Below are positions 26,807 through 35,204 of a stretch of DNA of 64,000 nucleotides, piece after piece. The notes under the pieces were generated by a model that was not told the origin of the DNA, did no database searches, and saw only the letters and a program-made list of their open reading frames with translations. The stretch lies in NCBI GenBank assembly GCA_029194665.1, contig JARFXO010000001.1:496001-560000 (forward strand). The letters run 5' to 3'. Positions within the stretch are counted from its first letter, which is position 1; the number at the start of each line of letters is the position of its first letter. The DNA comes from Nitrospira sp. GTDB lineage: Bacteria; Nitrospirota; Nitrospiria; Nitrospirales; Nitrospiraceae. A program made the position numbers and the translations under genes.

Positions 26807-27799
26807 CTATTCGACTCTTGTCAATTCCCTTTCAACCACGGGCTGCGGGAGAGGGAAAAATCCGTCCTTAATGACGACCGCTTGCCCTTCCTTGCTATAA
26901 ATGAACTTGATGAACTCCTTCACGAGAGGATCAAGCGGCTTGTTCGGCGCCTTGTTGACGTAGATCAGCAGATGGCGCCAGAGGGGGTACGACCCATTCA
27001 TGGCATTCTCCTGCGTGGGAGCGACAAATGGTCCTCCGCCTTTTTCCGCCAACGAAATGACCCGTACCCCGGATGTCAAATAGCCGATGCTGCTATAGCC
27101 GATACCAGCTGGATCCTCCGTGATGCCCTGTACAACGGATGCCGAGCCCGGCTGCTCCTTGACCTCATCCTTATAGTCTCCGTTTTTCAACGCATACTCC
27201 TTGAAGAATCCATAGGAGCCGGAGGCCGAGTTACGGCCATACATGCTGATCGGAGAATCCCCCACTTCGCCTGTCACGCCCAGCTGAGCCCATTGATCCA
27301 GGTTTTCTGAAGCACCACGTCGACGAGTTTTGGAAAAGATCGCATCGAGTTGCGTCATGGTGAGTTCCTGCAATGAATTATCTTTATTGACATAGACGGC
27401 AAGCGAGTCAATGGCGACAGGGAATGCGGTGGGTCTATACCTGAATTTTCTTTCGAAGGCATCGAGCTCGGTGCTCTTCATTGCTCGAGACATCGGTCCA
27501 AGTAGAGCTGTTCCTTCGATCAGGGCAGGAGGCGCGGTGCTTGAGCCCTTTCCTTCGATTTGTAGTTTGACGGCGGGATATTTTTTCCGAAATCCTTCTG
27601 CCCAGAGCGTCATAAGATTATTAAGCGTGTCCGAGCCGATGCTGGTGAGATTGCCGGAAACCCCGCTGATCTTGACATAGCCTTTCAAGGCGGGGTCCAG
27701 TACGATCGCCTCATCGGCGTAGGCCGGTGGCAATCCCCAAGTAAGGGCTCCTAGCAGGGCGAAGCCATACAAACTGAATCGCTCGACGGATATTTTCAT
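26807..27799 (-). CDS. pstS: Phosphate-binding periplasmic protein PstS
   Basis: 330 residues with a cleavable signal peptide (MKISVERFSLYGFALLGALT, cleavage after AYA). High-affinity phosphate receptor of the Pst ABC system. It contains the ligand-loop blocks ISGVSGNLTSIGSDTLNNLM, EGKGSSTAPPALIEGTALLG and ISMYGRNSASGSYGFFKE. The ATG at 27799 has GAGGAG 6-7 bases upstream, whereas the in-frame ATG 15 bases earlier covers that ribosome site and is rejected. It is the first gene of pstSCAB-phoU, behind four tandem Pho-type boxes. Confidence 0.94.
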   Translation of the reverse strand: MKISVERFSLYGFALLGALTWGLPPAYADEAIVLDPALKGYVKISGVSGNLTSIGSDTLNNLMTLWAEGFRKKYPAVKLQIEGKGSSTAPPALIEGTALLGPMSRAMKSTELDAFERKFRYRPTAFPVAIDSLAVYVNKDNSLQELTMTQLDAIFSKTRRRGASENLDQWAQLGVTGEVGDSPISMYGRNSASGSYGFFKEYALKNGDYKDEVKEQPGSASVVQGITEDPAGIGYSSIGYLTSGVRVISLAEKGGGPFVAPTQENAMNGSYPLWRHLLIYVNKAPNKPLDPLVKEFIKFIYSKEGQAVVIKDGFFPLPQPVVERELTRVE

Positions 27800-27854
27800 C
27801 GGCACTCCTCTCATTTGTTCCTGGTGGTAAGGATGAACACATGCTATTCCCCAA

Positions 27855-27894
27855 GGGTTACAAGGGCATTACCACCGTGTTACGGTGGTGTTAC
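27855..27894 (-). promoter_or_regulatory. Four tandem PhoB-type boxes upstream of pstS
   Basis: On the minus strand the seven-base units GTAACAC (27894-27888), GTAACAC (27883-27877), GTAATGC (27872-27866) and GTAACCC (27861-27855) are spaced by exactly four bases, giving an 11-bp period. This is the architecture of a Pho box (7-bp repeats separated by 4 bp), extended to four units. A possible -10 (TAGCAT) follows about ten bases after the last unit, and the pstS ATG is 56 bases away. PhoB binding under phosphate limitation is inferred. Confidence 0.75.
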
Positions 27895-27956
27895 GTCGAT
27901 CTATTACATGCCCTCAAACACGGAGCGTTCTACCCGGTCCCTACAAGGAAATATCA

Positions 27957-29306
27957 TCAGTAGTTCCACTGCAACTGAGTACGGATAAGGTCCCCTTCCT
28001 GAGTTTCATACGGTGCCGTTCGCGTATTCGTTCGTTCGGTGTTGGCGTACGCGATCGTGAATTCCAGAGCCTTAACGATTTGCCACTCGAGCCCGATTTC
28101 CCATTCCCGAACGAAGGTGGACGGTGCATTGGTTCGGTTCTTCCTCCCTCCGTCGTATTCTTGCCAGCGCACATACGGGATAAGGGCGGTCAACCACGGC
28201 AGTCTAACGTTCCACCTATACATCGCTTGAACGTAGCCGCCCTGGAGATCGCCCTCTTGAATCGCTGTTTGGGTTGCGTTCAGCCGCGGGCCATGGCCCC
28301 AATTCCATTCCGCTTGGAGCCCGAAGGGTTGAGGATAGAGCACGAAATGCACGCCGACCCGCTCGTCAAGGATGTTCCCATTATTTTCCCGTATTGGGGT
28401 AGCTGGGAGGCCGGTACCCGAAGCAGCCCCGACATTGAACGTTCCACGATACGCGTCCACGCCGAACTGGATGATCTGCCCGTAGGGCAATTCAAGGGGA
28501 TAGGTGGCATGCAGGACGACATATTTATTGTCATTGAGCTCCGAGATATTGATGCCTTGACCATTATAGACCCCGATGCCCAAGACGCCGTAGTCGCCGG
28601 ATCCTTTGAGACCCGAATCGACAAGTCTTCTGAATAGTTTCCTGGTTTCAGCCGGCGAATAATACATGAACAATCCGATATCGCGCTCTCCCGGCACCGC
28701 GCTATTGATCGCGTCACTCCGGTCGAAGGGGGCGCGCTGTTGGGAGGATTGAAGGGTTTCAAAGCCATATGGGACCTTCGATAGCCCGGCTCGAATGCGC
28801 AGTTCCTGTTTCCCTAGGAAGGGCAGGGGGAGAAAGATATCGGTATAAGCGTCGCGAAGTTGGACAACGCTAGTACTTCCGTCTCCCGTCGTGCCCGGAA
28901 CAACGGCGGAGAAATCCGGCTGCAAATAGAAGGACAACCAATCGGTAATATCACCCGAAAAGACGAGGCGGGCGCGGCGAATGGTGAAGCCTGTGTTATT
29001 GCCGACGGAGGCATCAGAATCATCGATGCGCAGATTTTTCTCGTCAGTGAGGTAGCTATAGCGAAATTGTGCATAGCCTCGTATGCTGATTTTGTCGTAC
29101 CAGTTCGTCGTCGCCGACCGTTGTTGAATAATCCCTTCTTCTTTTTCACGTTCGGCTTTCAGCTTGACCCATTCTTCCTTCGTGATATGCCCCTTCTCAT
29201 AGAGCAGATCCTCCAGGCCGGCCAGGCCGGCTTGAGCCGGATTGACATTACAGATCAACACCAGACCGACCACACACATGCGGGCTGCAAGGCACCATCC
29301 CTTCAT
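27957..29306 (-). CDS. Phosphate-selective porin (OprO/OprP family)
   Basis: 449 residues, outer-membrane beta-barrel. A signal peptide (cleavage after PAQA) and a short coiled, charged segment (~30-62, EDLLYEKGHITKEEWVKLKA) precede the barrel, as in the OprP family. The body alternates hydrophobic and polar residues, with blocks such as ISIRGYAQFRYSYLT, FTIRRARLVFSGDITDWLSF and VPYGFETLQSSQQRAPFDRS. It ends in an aromatic residue (QLQWNY), as barrel proteins do. It lies upstream of pstS on the same strand, about 60 bases before the pstS box array, and has its own Pho-type boxes. Confidence 0.85.
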   Translation of the reverse strand: MKGWCLAARMCVVGLVLICNVNPAQAGLAGLEDLLYEKGHITKEEWVKLKAEREKEEGIIQQRSATTNWYDKISIRGYAQFRYSYLTDEKNLRIDDSDASVGNNTGFTIRRARLVFSGDITDWLSFYLQPDFSAVVPGTTGDGSTSVVQLRDAYTDIFLPLPFLGKQELRIRAGLSKVPYGFETLQSSQQRAPFDRSDAINSAVPGERDIGLFMYYSPAETRKLFRRLVDSGLKGSGDYGVLGIGVYNGQGINISELNDNKYVVLHATYPLELPYGQIIQFGVDAYRGTFNVGAASGTGLPATPIRENNGNILDERVGVHFVLYPQPFGLQAEWNWGHGPRLNATQTAIQEGDLQGGYVQAMYRWNVRLPWLTALIPYVRWQEYDGGRKNRTNAPSTFVREWEIGLEWQIVKALEFTIAYANTERTNTRTAPYETQEGDLIRTQLQWNY

Positions 29307-29703
29307 TCGATCCCTCCCCAGTGGTTGTTCTTTCTCAGAACAGCGATGAGAGGTATACCGATGGAGCGTTAAGACAGTGCTACGGTCCCGTAACGAATGA
29401 GTTAAATCGGTTGTACTTCAGCTGTGACGCTCTGTCCGCTTGTAGCTTGTAATGTATGCCATCGAGCCTTTTCGCCACCTCATTCAAGTAGTAGTGAATG
29501 AACTGCATTGCTTCTTCAGGGAGCGGCGAATCGAGCGAATAGGGGTGGTGAAAGAATGGGCTCGCAGTCGCCACAGAAGGGTGTGCTCAGCGAACGGTAA
29601 AAAGGTTAGTGACTTGTAGGAGAATTTACCTGGTCGTAACATGGAGGCCTCATTCCTGTAATGGTAGAGAGGCAGTGTAGTGGCTTACCCTCAGGAGCGA
29701 AAG
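29307..29703. other. Divergent intergenic region between porin and lipoprotein gene
   Basis: Besides the Pho-type array at 29366-29416, this region holds an open minus-strand frame (29574-29380, GTG start, 64 codons, containing MQFIHYYLNEVAKRLDGIHY) without a ribosome site. It could be a tiny gene but is not supported strongly. Three looser 11-bp-phased units (CTTGTAG, ATTTACC, CGTAACA, from about 29613) lie before the lipoprotein gene; whether they are further PhoB sites is unclear. Confidence 0.35.
29366..29416 (-). promoter_or_regulatory. Five-unit PhoB-type box array upstream of the porin
   Basis: Read on the plus strand, GCGTTAA (29366), GTGCTAC (29377), CCGTAAC (29388), GAGTTAA (29399) and GTTGTAC (29410) begin at exact 11-bp intervals. 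The units are more divergent than those at pstS but keep a TTAA/TAC core at the same place. The array ends 60 bases before the porin start, the same distance class as at pstS. Shared PhoB control of porin and transporter is inferred. Confidence 0.6.
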
Positions 29704-30384
29704 ATGGATACAACGAAGAACTCTGGTGTGGTCTTCGTTCTTGGAGCCATGCTGTTACTCGGGCTTACCTCCTGTCAAAATCGACTTCCAACGGTGTCCC
29801 TCTACGACGACCCGACACGCTTTGTCCGCCTTGAAATTGACCATATCGTAGGCGGAAGCCATTCTCATCCGACCGACATCACGACGGATGAGATGACGGC
29901 TGTTCTGTCTGGTGTGATGATTGTCGAACCGCGTCTCCAGCTTCCATCCTTGCCCTTTACGAGCAAGGACGAAGAGCCGCCACGGCATCCGGCATTCAAT
30001 GCAGCCGAAATCAGCTTCTTTGCTCCCTTAGTCACAAAAGGTCTGGGGACGGCGACATCCGAGGAGATCGTCACGTTTTATCAATCCACTCAGCAGACCG
30101 CGCTCATCAAACAAGTGACCTCCGGCGGGATCTTCATTGATGGTGATGAGCTGCACATCATACTAGGCAACTATCGTTCGACGACCAACTATGCATCGGA
30201 CCCCGGAATCGGGGCCGCGATCGATGGACGATCGGCGCCGCTGCAGCCTATTGCCCCTCAGGAAACGAAACTGGATTTCGAACCGGCGGCGGCTGTTGCT
30301 CCCTCTCGAGAAGGCATCTTGAGTAGGCTGTTCCGGCCAGACCGGCGAGAGCTGGTCGTCCTCTTCAGGAAGCTGACAAAGTGA
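29704..30384 (+). CDS. Hypothetical lipoprotein
   Basis: 226 residues. A type II signal sequence is visible: a hydrophobic run VVFVLGAMLLLGLTS and then Cys, giving a lipobox LTSC, so the mature protein would be lipid-anchored. No domain is recognised. It has a His-rich patch (GGSHSHPTD) and a basic, aromatic C-terminus (RLFRPDRRELVVLFRKLTK). The ATG at 29704 is chosen because AGGAG lies 6 bases before it. It faces away from the porin and is followed by a small membrane protein gene. Confidence 0.65.
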   Translation: MDTTKNSGVVFVLGAMLLLGLTSCQNRLPTVSLYDDPTRFVRLEIDHIVGGSHSHPTDITTDEMTAVLSGVMIVEPRLQLPSLPFTSKDEEPPRHPAFNAAEISFFAPLVTKGLGTATSEEIVTFYQSTQQTALIKQVTSGGIFIDGDELHIILGNYRSTTNYASDPGIGAAIDGRSAPLQPIAPQETKLDFEPAAAVAPSREGILSRLFRPDRRELVVLFRKLTK

Positions 30385-30468
30385 TAATCTCCTGCATAAG
30401 GCAGAGGCCAATGATCATGCTTTTTCTCCTGTTTGAAGGTAAAATGCCGGAAACAAGAATGAGAAGAC

Positions 30469-30903
30469 GTGTCGTCGATTCCAGATCAAACCAGCCGTTC
30501 AGAACCTCCTCTCTGGTCCATCACCATAGCGGTGATTATCATTCTGGGCGCTCCGCTGGTTCTGTATTCTTTGGCGCCGACCGGCCCCATTCGGGAGGGA
30601 GACACCGTCTTCTCCGAGGGTGAACAGCACGTGCAGATTCGTCATGCGGCTACAGAGCAATCAGGTAAGGCGGACGATACCTGCTCACTTGATCCGAACA
30701 GTCCCTTGATCGTCCTCCATTCTCCGATCGACCAAGCTGAAGGCTCGATCATCGCTCAAGTTCAAGGCAATCCGGACGAGGCATGGCCGTTTTGCCCTGT
30801 GCATGCTGAGGTTCTTCTCAAATCGCATCAGATATTTCAGAAACCGGCGGTGTTCGGGGCGGTACGGGACAGACTAACGAGCTGGTTCAGCCGATTAAGG
30901 TGA
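30469..30903 (+). CDS. Hypothetical single-pass membrane protein
   Basis: 144 residues from a GTG. One membrane helix (~16-36, ITIAVIIILGAPLVLYSLAP) follows a short polar N-terminus. The rest is probably periplasmic and holds two cysteines (DDTCSLDP and WPFCPVHAE) that could pair. No family is recognised. It is co-directional with the lipoprotein gene 84 bases upstream. A competing frame (30381-30623) covers the same DNA but lacks features, so this one is preferred. Confidence 0.5.
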   Translation: MSSIPDQTSRSEPPLWSITIAVIIILGAPLVLYSLAPTGPIREGDTVFSEGEQHVQIRHAATEQSGKADDTCSLDPNSPLIVLHSPIDQAEGSIIAQVQGNPDEAWPFCPVHAEVLLKSHQIFQKPAVFGAVRDRLTSWFSRLR

Positions 30904-30909
30904 GAGCAA

Positions 30910-31491
30910 CTACGCCTTCAGTCGCGAGGCAAACTGCTTGCGGAACTTCGCAATCTTGGGACCTACGACAAACTGACAGTAACCTTGGAGTGGATTCCGA
31001 GCGAAATACTCTTGATGGTAAGCTTCTGCTTCATACCACTGGGTAGCCGGTACAACTTGAGTGACGATAGGAGCCTCGTATAGCTTTCCTTCCGAAAGGG
31101 ATTGGATGAGCCTCTCAGCCGTCTGTTGCTGTGCTGGGGTGCCATAATAAATTGCTGAGCGATATTGGGTGCCTCGATCGTTTCCTTGCCGATTGAGCGT
31201 TGTGGGATCATGAATGGAAAAAAATATTTCAAGGAGTTCTTTGTACGAGATTATTCGAGGGTCAAACGTGATCCGTACGGCTTCAGCATGGCCGGTCTGC
31301 TCTCCACACACAGCTTCGTATGTAGGATTGTCTAGGGTTCCACCGACGTAACCCGACTCGACCGATTCCACTCCCCGGACCTGATCATAAACCGCTTCAA
31401 GACACCAAAAACAGCCGCCTGCGAGAATAGCGACTTCCTTCTCCGATAAGCTGAAGGAAGATTCGTCTTTCATTGTATGGTTTGTCGGCAA
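30910..31491 (-). CDS. msrA: Peptide methionine sulfoxide reductase MsrA
   Basis: 193 residues. Repairs oxidised methionine (S-sulfoxide form). The catalytic motif AGGCFWCLEAVYDQVRGVES is at residues ~24-43, and the family blocks GYVGGTLDNPTYEAVCGEQT, GHAEAV, IHDPTTLNRQGNDRGTQYRS and the late AYHQEYF are all present. Cytoplasmic; no signal peptide. The exact start is uncertain because an ATG six codons downstream (31473) is equally plausible and neither has a clear ribosome site. It converges with the membrane-protein gene at 30903. Confidence 0.95.
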   Translation of the reverse strand: MPTNHTMKDESSFSLSEKEVAILAGGCFWCLEAVYDQVRGVESVESGYVGGTLDNPTYEAVCGEQTGHAEAVRITFDPRIISYKELLEIFFSIHDPTTLNRQGNDRGTQYRSAIYYGTPAQQQTAERLIQSLSEGKLYEAPIVTQVVPATQWYEAEAYHQEYFARNPLQGYCQFVVGPKIAKFRKQFASRLKA

Positions 31492-31523
31492 ATGGCGAGA
31501 TGCTTTCCGTGGAGAAAGACCGG

Positions 31524-31685
31524 CTACTCCTCTTCTTCTTCCTCAATATCCTCAATCCCTTCGTAACTCATTTCCGGGAATGAGGCCGAGGCCTTTTCAC
31601 AGGCAGTTTCGATCATCTCTTCCGCATCTTCTGCTGAACCGGCATCGACCAAGAATTTCACGGTGATTGCATACCTCTGTTCCAC
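31524..31685 (-). CDS. Small acidic protein (53 residues)
   Basis: A short gene with good signals: a GTG start at 31685 and AAGGAG 6 bases upstream. It encodes MEQRYAITVKFLVDAGSAED and continues AEEMIETACEKASASFPEMS with a strongly acidic tail (IEDIEEEEEE). The first half has a beta-strand-helix pattern. No family is recognised. It lies just upstream of msrA on the same strand and may be co-transcribed with it. Confidence 0.6.
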   Translation of the reverse strand: MEQRYAITVKFLVDAGSAEDAEEMIETACEKASASFPEMSYEGIEDIEEEEEE

Positions 31686-31904
31686 TCCCCACTCCTTTCT
31701 CTACCCTCATGGCGAAATTTTTGACTTGACCATCAATCATTCTGTACTTTCTGACAGTTATGGTAGCCATGTCAACCGTGTTCAGGATAACCTGGGAGGG
31801 TACATCGCCCTACAACGGAACGAGAGCGCGACGAGATCGACTGCCGAACACTTCATCAAGAAATCATGCGAGAGTGGACGTGGGCTGGAGAGATTAGGGG
31901 AGAA

Positions 31905-32285
31905 TTACTCGTCCTGTTCAAGCTCGGAGAGTACCGTTTTGAGTTTTCCAAACTCTTCTGGAGCGATACGCGAAAACGCAATCCCAAAACTATTGCCATC
32001 AACCCAACGGACCGTCGCTTCTTCGATCCGCAAAGGCCAATCAAGGCCTGGAACGTGCAATCGGCATTCGAACTTCGCACCTTGCTCCACCATCATGTCG
32101 CTTTCAATCTTACAACCGCCGACAGAAACATCCAGAGTTCTTCCCTGTCCTTCCTGTTTCTCACCCGAGAAAGTGCTGCGAAATTGCGTGGTGAATCGCG
32201 GTTGGACTCGCCGGTCCTGTGGTCGTGGCTTGGACGGGGTCTGATCAGGAGCATCTGACTTGAAGAGAGAACTGAATTTGTTCAA
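31905..32285 (-). CDS. PilZ-domain protein
   Basis: 126 residues. The c-di-GMP binding signature is readable: an arginine motif (DRRVQPRF, residues ~24-31) and then DVSVGGCKIE (~52-61), matching RxxxR and (D/N)xSxxG. The rest is a small beta-barrel with WVDGNSFGIAFSRI near the end. It is predicted to be a cytoplasmic single-domain receptor. The start is a TTG without a good ribosome site, so the N-terminus is uncertain. No cyclase or phosphodiesterase gene is nearby. Confidence 0.85.
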   Translation of the reverse strand: MNKFSSLFKSDAPDQTPSKPRPQDRRVQPRFTTQFRSTFSGEKQEGQGRTLDVSVGGCKIESDMMVEQGAKFECRLHVPGLDWPLRIEEATVRWVDGNSFGIAFSRIAPEEFGKLKTVLSELEQDE

Positions 32286-32383
32286 AGAGGAGGCCCTTGT
32301 ATAATTTCTCTATTATCTGAGGTGATCGACAGATCCTGTTGACGTCCGTTCCCGAAATGCACCGCTCCTATGAAGCACCCACC

Positions 32384-33028
32384 TTACTTCTTGGTAGTCA
32401 GAAGCATGTGGTCGCGGCGGTTCTGCTGATAGCAGGGCTCATGCCGATCAAAGCAAAAGGGGCGCTCTTTGCCGAAAGACACGATCTCCAACTGTTTAGG
32501 ATTCACCCCGGCTTCCGCAAGATAGTTCCGCGCTGCCTTGGCGCGTTTGTCGCCCAAGACCATGTTATAGGCGCCGGTGCCTCGCTCGTCACAGTGCCCT
32601 TCAATTTTCAGCACGGCCGCTGGATGCTCCTTGAGATAAGCAGCGTCATGATTGAGTGCTTCTATCCCGGTATCAGACAGGGTCCACTGGTCATAACGAA
32701 AGAAAACATCCTGCAAACCTGCTTCCACGGCATCCTTTTCCTCTTGTGTTAGTTCTGCCCGCTGACGTGGGCTGAGTCCTGACGGGCTCAACGCCGTCGA
32801 ATATCCGCCTTGCGTAAGACGCTCCTCCGACGGATTGCGAGAGAGACCACTCAATTCACCGTTTGAGCCTAGTCCTGACATACTGGGAAGCTTCGCACTC
32901 CCACTCTCACTCCCACTCCCGAATCTAGCTTCGCCGTCAGACTTGAGCCATTTCGTGTTACAGCCTTGGCTTGACAACAAGATCACTCCCATCATCAGCG
33001 CTCCGGACCTCGCCATCACCTTATTCAT
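32384..33028 (-). CDS. pal: Peptidoglycan-associated lipoprotein (Pal/OmpA-like)
   Basis: 214 residues. A lipoprotein signal (ALMMGVILLSSQG then Cys) is followed by a Ser/Gly-rich linker. The C-terminal OmpA-like domain (~110-205) has VFFRYDQWTL, VLKIEGHCDERGTGAYNMVL and GDKRAKAARNYLAEAGV, the peptidoglycan-binding signature of Pal. After the domain a short tail has two extra cysteines (FCFDRHEPC). The ATG at 33028 is chosen for its GGAGGGGAAGGG leader; an upstream in-frame start would spoil the signal peptide. No tolAQRB genes are in the window. Confidence 0.9.
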   Translation of the reverse strand: MNKVMARSGALMMGVILLSSQGCNTKWLKSDGEARFGSGSESGSAKLPSMSGLGSNGELSGLSRNPSEERLTQGGYSTALSPSGLSPRQRAELTQEEKDAVEAGLQDVFFRYDQWTLSDTGIEALNHDAAYLKEHPAAVLKIEGHCDERGTGAYNMVLGDKRAKAARNYLAEAGVNPKQLEIVSFGKERPFCFDRHEPCYQQNRRDHMLLTTKK

Positions 33029-33306
33029 GACCCTTCCCCTCCATGCAACATTCCCATTCAGCCCCGCAATCAATTCAGAAACAATCAATGCAACTAGGAT
33101 CTCCTGGAGACTCGCCAGTTATCCTCCGTACACAAAGCAAATATAGCACCGGTGTTGAAAACTGATTCTTTAACAGGAGCTTAGCGGATTGGTGGCAGGG
33201 CACCTAATGATTTCACATATTTGGAGAGGCAGGAGGGAGATTCTTCTTTGACCAGGCAAGCAAGCGACTAAGCCTGCTGCTAACCTATCCTGACAGACAC
33301 GTTCGT

Positions 33307-33447
33307 TCAGCGACGCCCTTTGCGCTCAGACCAACGGGACGGTTGTAGCACCGCTCCTAAGCCGGCCAGCGCACAGATGAACACCAGCATGGCTAGTGCG
33401 ATCAGGAGGAAAAATGCTGCTCTCACGTCGTGTAAAACTGGGATCAT
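33307..33447 (-). CDS. Small membrane protein (46 residues)
   Basis: A tiny gene with a good ribosome site (GGGAGG five bases before the ATG at 33447). It encodes MIPVLHDVRAAFFLLIALAM, then LVFICALAGLGAVLQPSRWS and a basic tail (ERKGRR). One membrane helix with the positive tail on the inside is predicted. No homologue is recognised. Confidence 0.5.
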   Translation of the reverse strand: MIPVLHDVRAAFFLLIALAMLVFICALAGLGAVLQPSRWSERKGRR

Positions 33448-33471
33448 GGTACCTCCCTCTTCTTGCTGGAT

Positions 33472-33669
33472 TCATTGACTGCGCCATCCGCACTCACAGA
33501 CCCAGGGGGTCATCGGATCCAGCTTCTCAAGCGGCCTTCCACAACAGGGACATTGCCTGGACCAGGCAAACCGTTTCTTCTGTTCGCAGTATAGCGCGCC
33601 AATGTTCGTCTGCTTTCCATATCGGCAAAACCACTGCAAGGGATAACCTCTTTCACGCATAAGTGACAT
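33472..33669 (-). CDS. Small zinc-ribbon-like protein
   Basis: 65 residues. The C-terminal half contains CPCCGRPLEKL followed by WVCECG, two CxxC/CxC pairs that would form a zinc ribbon. The N-terminal half has two further cysteines (FCRYG, YCEQKK). The start may be 33669 or the next ATG nine bases on; no strong ribosome site is visible. It lies just upstream of the 46-residue membrane protein on the same strand. A longer overlapping frame (33510-33824) lacks motifs and is disfavoured. Confidence 0.5.
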   Translation of the reverse strand: MSLMRERGYPLQWFCRYGKQTNIGALYCEQKKRFAWSRQCPCCGRPLEKLDPMTPWVCECGWRSQ

Positions 33670-33936
33670 GGTGGATGAAACTCCATCACAGATCTATCCA
33701 ACTTTGGCGGAATGAACCCCCTATAATCCTGACCCGTAGCGATAGCATCCCCTGTCGAGTGTCCTGGCATAAAATGAACTTGAAATCTATGGGGTTTGAG
33801 AGCACCCCTGAGCGGTTTAGACAACGGAGATGCAACAGGTGGGAAGGCTACACAGTCGGATGAACGAAAATCAAGGGAGGAGTTTCAGAGCTCGACTCCT
33901 TCCCTGCAGCTCAAGCCTTGCTCGTACCGCAGCCCA

Positions 33937-34620
33937 CTAAAACAGCGGCTTCCTTCCGCCAGCCCTGACGATGGCGTGGTGAAAGGCTTTCGAAAGGCTT
34001 TCTAAGGATGCCATATCGCAGACAGGAATATACCCCTCCCCCTTCTTTTCCCCCGGCTTGTCTTTTGGGGTACCATCCTCATACACCAGGTCTTCGAGGC
34101 TCGTGATGGTTACCTTGCCGGTCTTCAGTTCGTGCATGGGTTTACCAGGTATCGCGAGAGACGCTAACCACTCCGTTACACATGCCCCGCGCGCACAACG
34201 TAACCGAATTCCAAAAATATTCTCACCCTCCCGTTCCTGGTTCACGTTAGGCGAGAGTGCACCCAAGTCAAACTCCTGAACCCTTTCTGCTGGGGATTGG
34301 AGTGCGAATATCCCGCTCAACTTCCTTAGCTCATTCAGACGCGTAACAATTTTGAGAGCCGATGGAGGCATCACAACCACCTCGACCTTCGCCATTCGAT
34401 CCACATGCCAGAGTGATCCGTCCTTAGCCATCATGCGTTGCAAGCCACTGTGCATTGTTGAGCATGCTTCCCACGTGTCTTTGATAAACGCCAACGTTTC
34501 CTCCAGCGACGGCCCGTCAGTGCCGGCAGTGTCGTCTGATGTCGCCCCTGCACCAGGCAGACTCGTCATGAGGATGAGGATGCAGGTGACCAGCCCCCCT
34601 ACCTGACGGTTGGTCGTCAT
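33937..34620 (-). CDS. Hypothetical secreted protein
   Basis: 227 residues with a signal peptide (VTCILILMTSLPGAGATS). The mature part has helical, charged segments and four cysteines (EACSTMH, LRCARGACV, PVCDMA). No domain is recognised. GGGAGGGC just upstream of the ATG is a clear ribosome site. It stands alone between a gene-poor stretch and the tRNA gene. The function is unknown. Confidence 0.6.
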   Translation of the reverse strand: MTTNRQVGGLVTCILILMTSLPGAGATSDDTAGTDGPSLEETLAFIKDTWEACSTMHSGLQRMMAKDGSLWHVDRMAKVEVVVMPPSALKIVTRLNELRKLSGIFALQSPAERVQEFDLGALSPNVNQEREGENIFGIRLRCARGACVTEWLASLAIPGKPMHELKTGKVTITSLEDLVYEDGTPKDKPGEKKGEGYIPVCDMASLESLSKAFHHAIVRAGGRKPLF

Positions 34621-34851
34621 ATTGCCCTCCCTAAAATGTGCTGCGATATGCGAGTCTGGAACTACTCTCGATGTTCACAGTTATAAGCACAACACGATCG
34701 TGATAGCGATCGAGCTGCCTGAATATGAGTCCATGGTGGCCATCGGCAGACCGGTTCGACGAGTAAGTCACACACGATGGAGAGAGGTCTGCAGCCTCCG
34801 CGCAACCAACTTGGTAGGAATATCAGTGAAGCTCAGATAACCGTGCGAGCT

Positions 34852-34928
<77 letters not shown>

Positions 34929-35204
34929 ACATGCTTGCCACATACATCAACGGTTTATGTCATTTGTATAACAGTGCTCTACTTGTCACATAACTGCGAG
35001 TTGTTATCTGAACGATTATCGATGGAGAATGAAATCATCAAACTTCGTGACGGATGATTACACATTTTCAAACAATCTAACTGTGGGGACTATTTCGACC
35101 GGTGCTTCGTCAACGAAAAATATCTTACTCGGACGACCAAGACTAGCAATCTCTCACTCGCCAAATCAACCGCAGAAACCCCTTACGACTCATACCGCTT
35201 CAAC

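Noticed and set aside
29380..29574. Minus-strand 64-codon frame upstream of the porin
   Set aside because: No ribosome site, and its end lies inside the Pho-box array; mentioned in the spacer entry only.
30381..30623. Plus-strand frame overlapping the small membrane-protein gene
   Set aside because: The competing frame contains a clear membrane helix and runs further.
32300..32305. Plus-strand TATAAT with a fair -35 before it
   Set aside because: No plus-strand gene follows; pal and the PilZ gene are both on the other strand.
33510..33824. Minus-strand 104-codon frame overlapping the small zinc-ribbon gene
   Set aside because: The other frame has two cysteine pairs typical of a ribbon; this one has nothing comparable.
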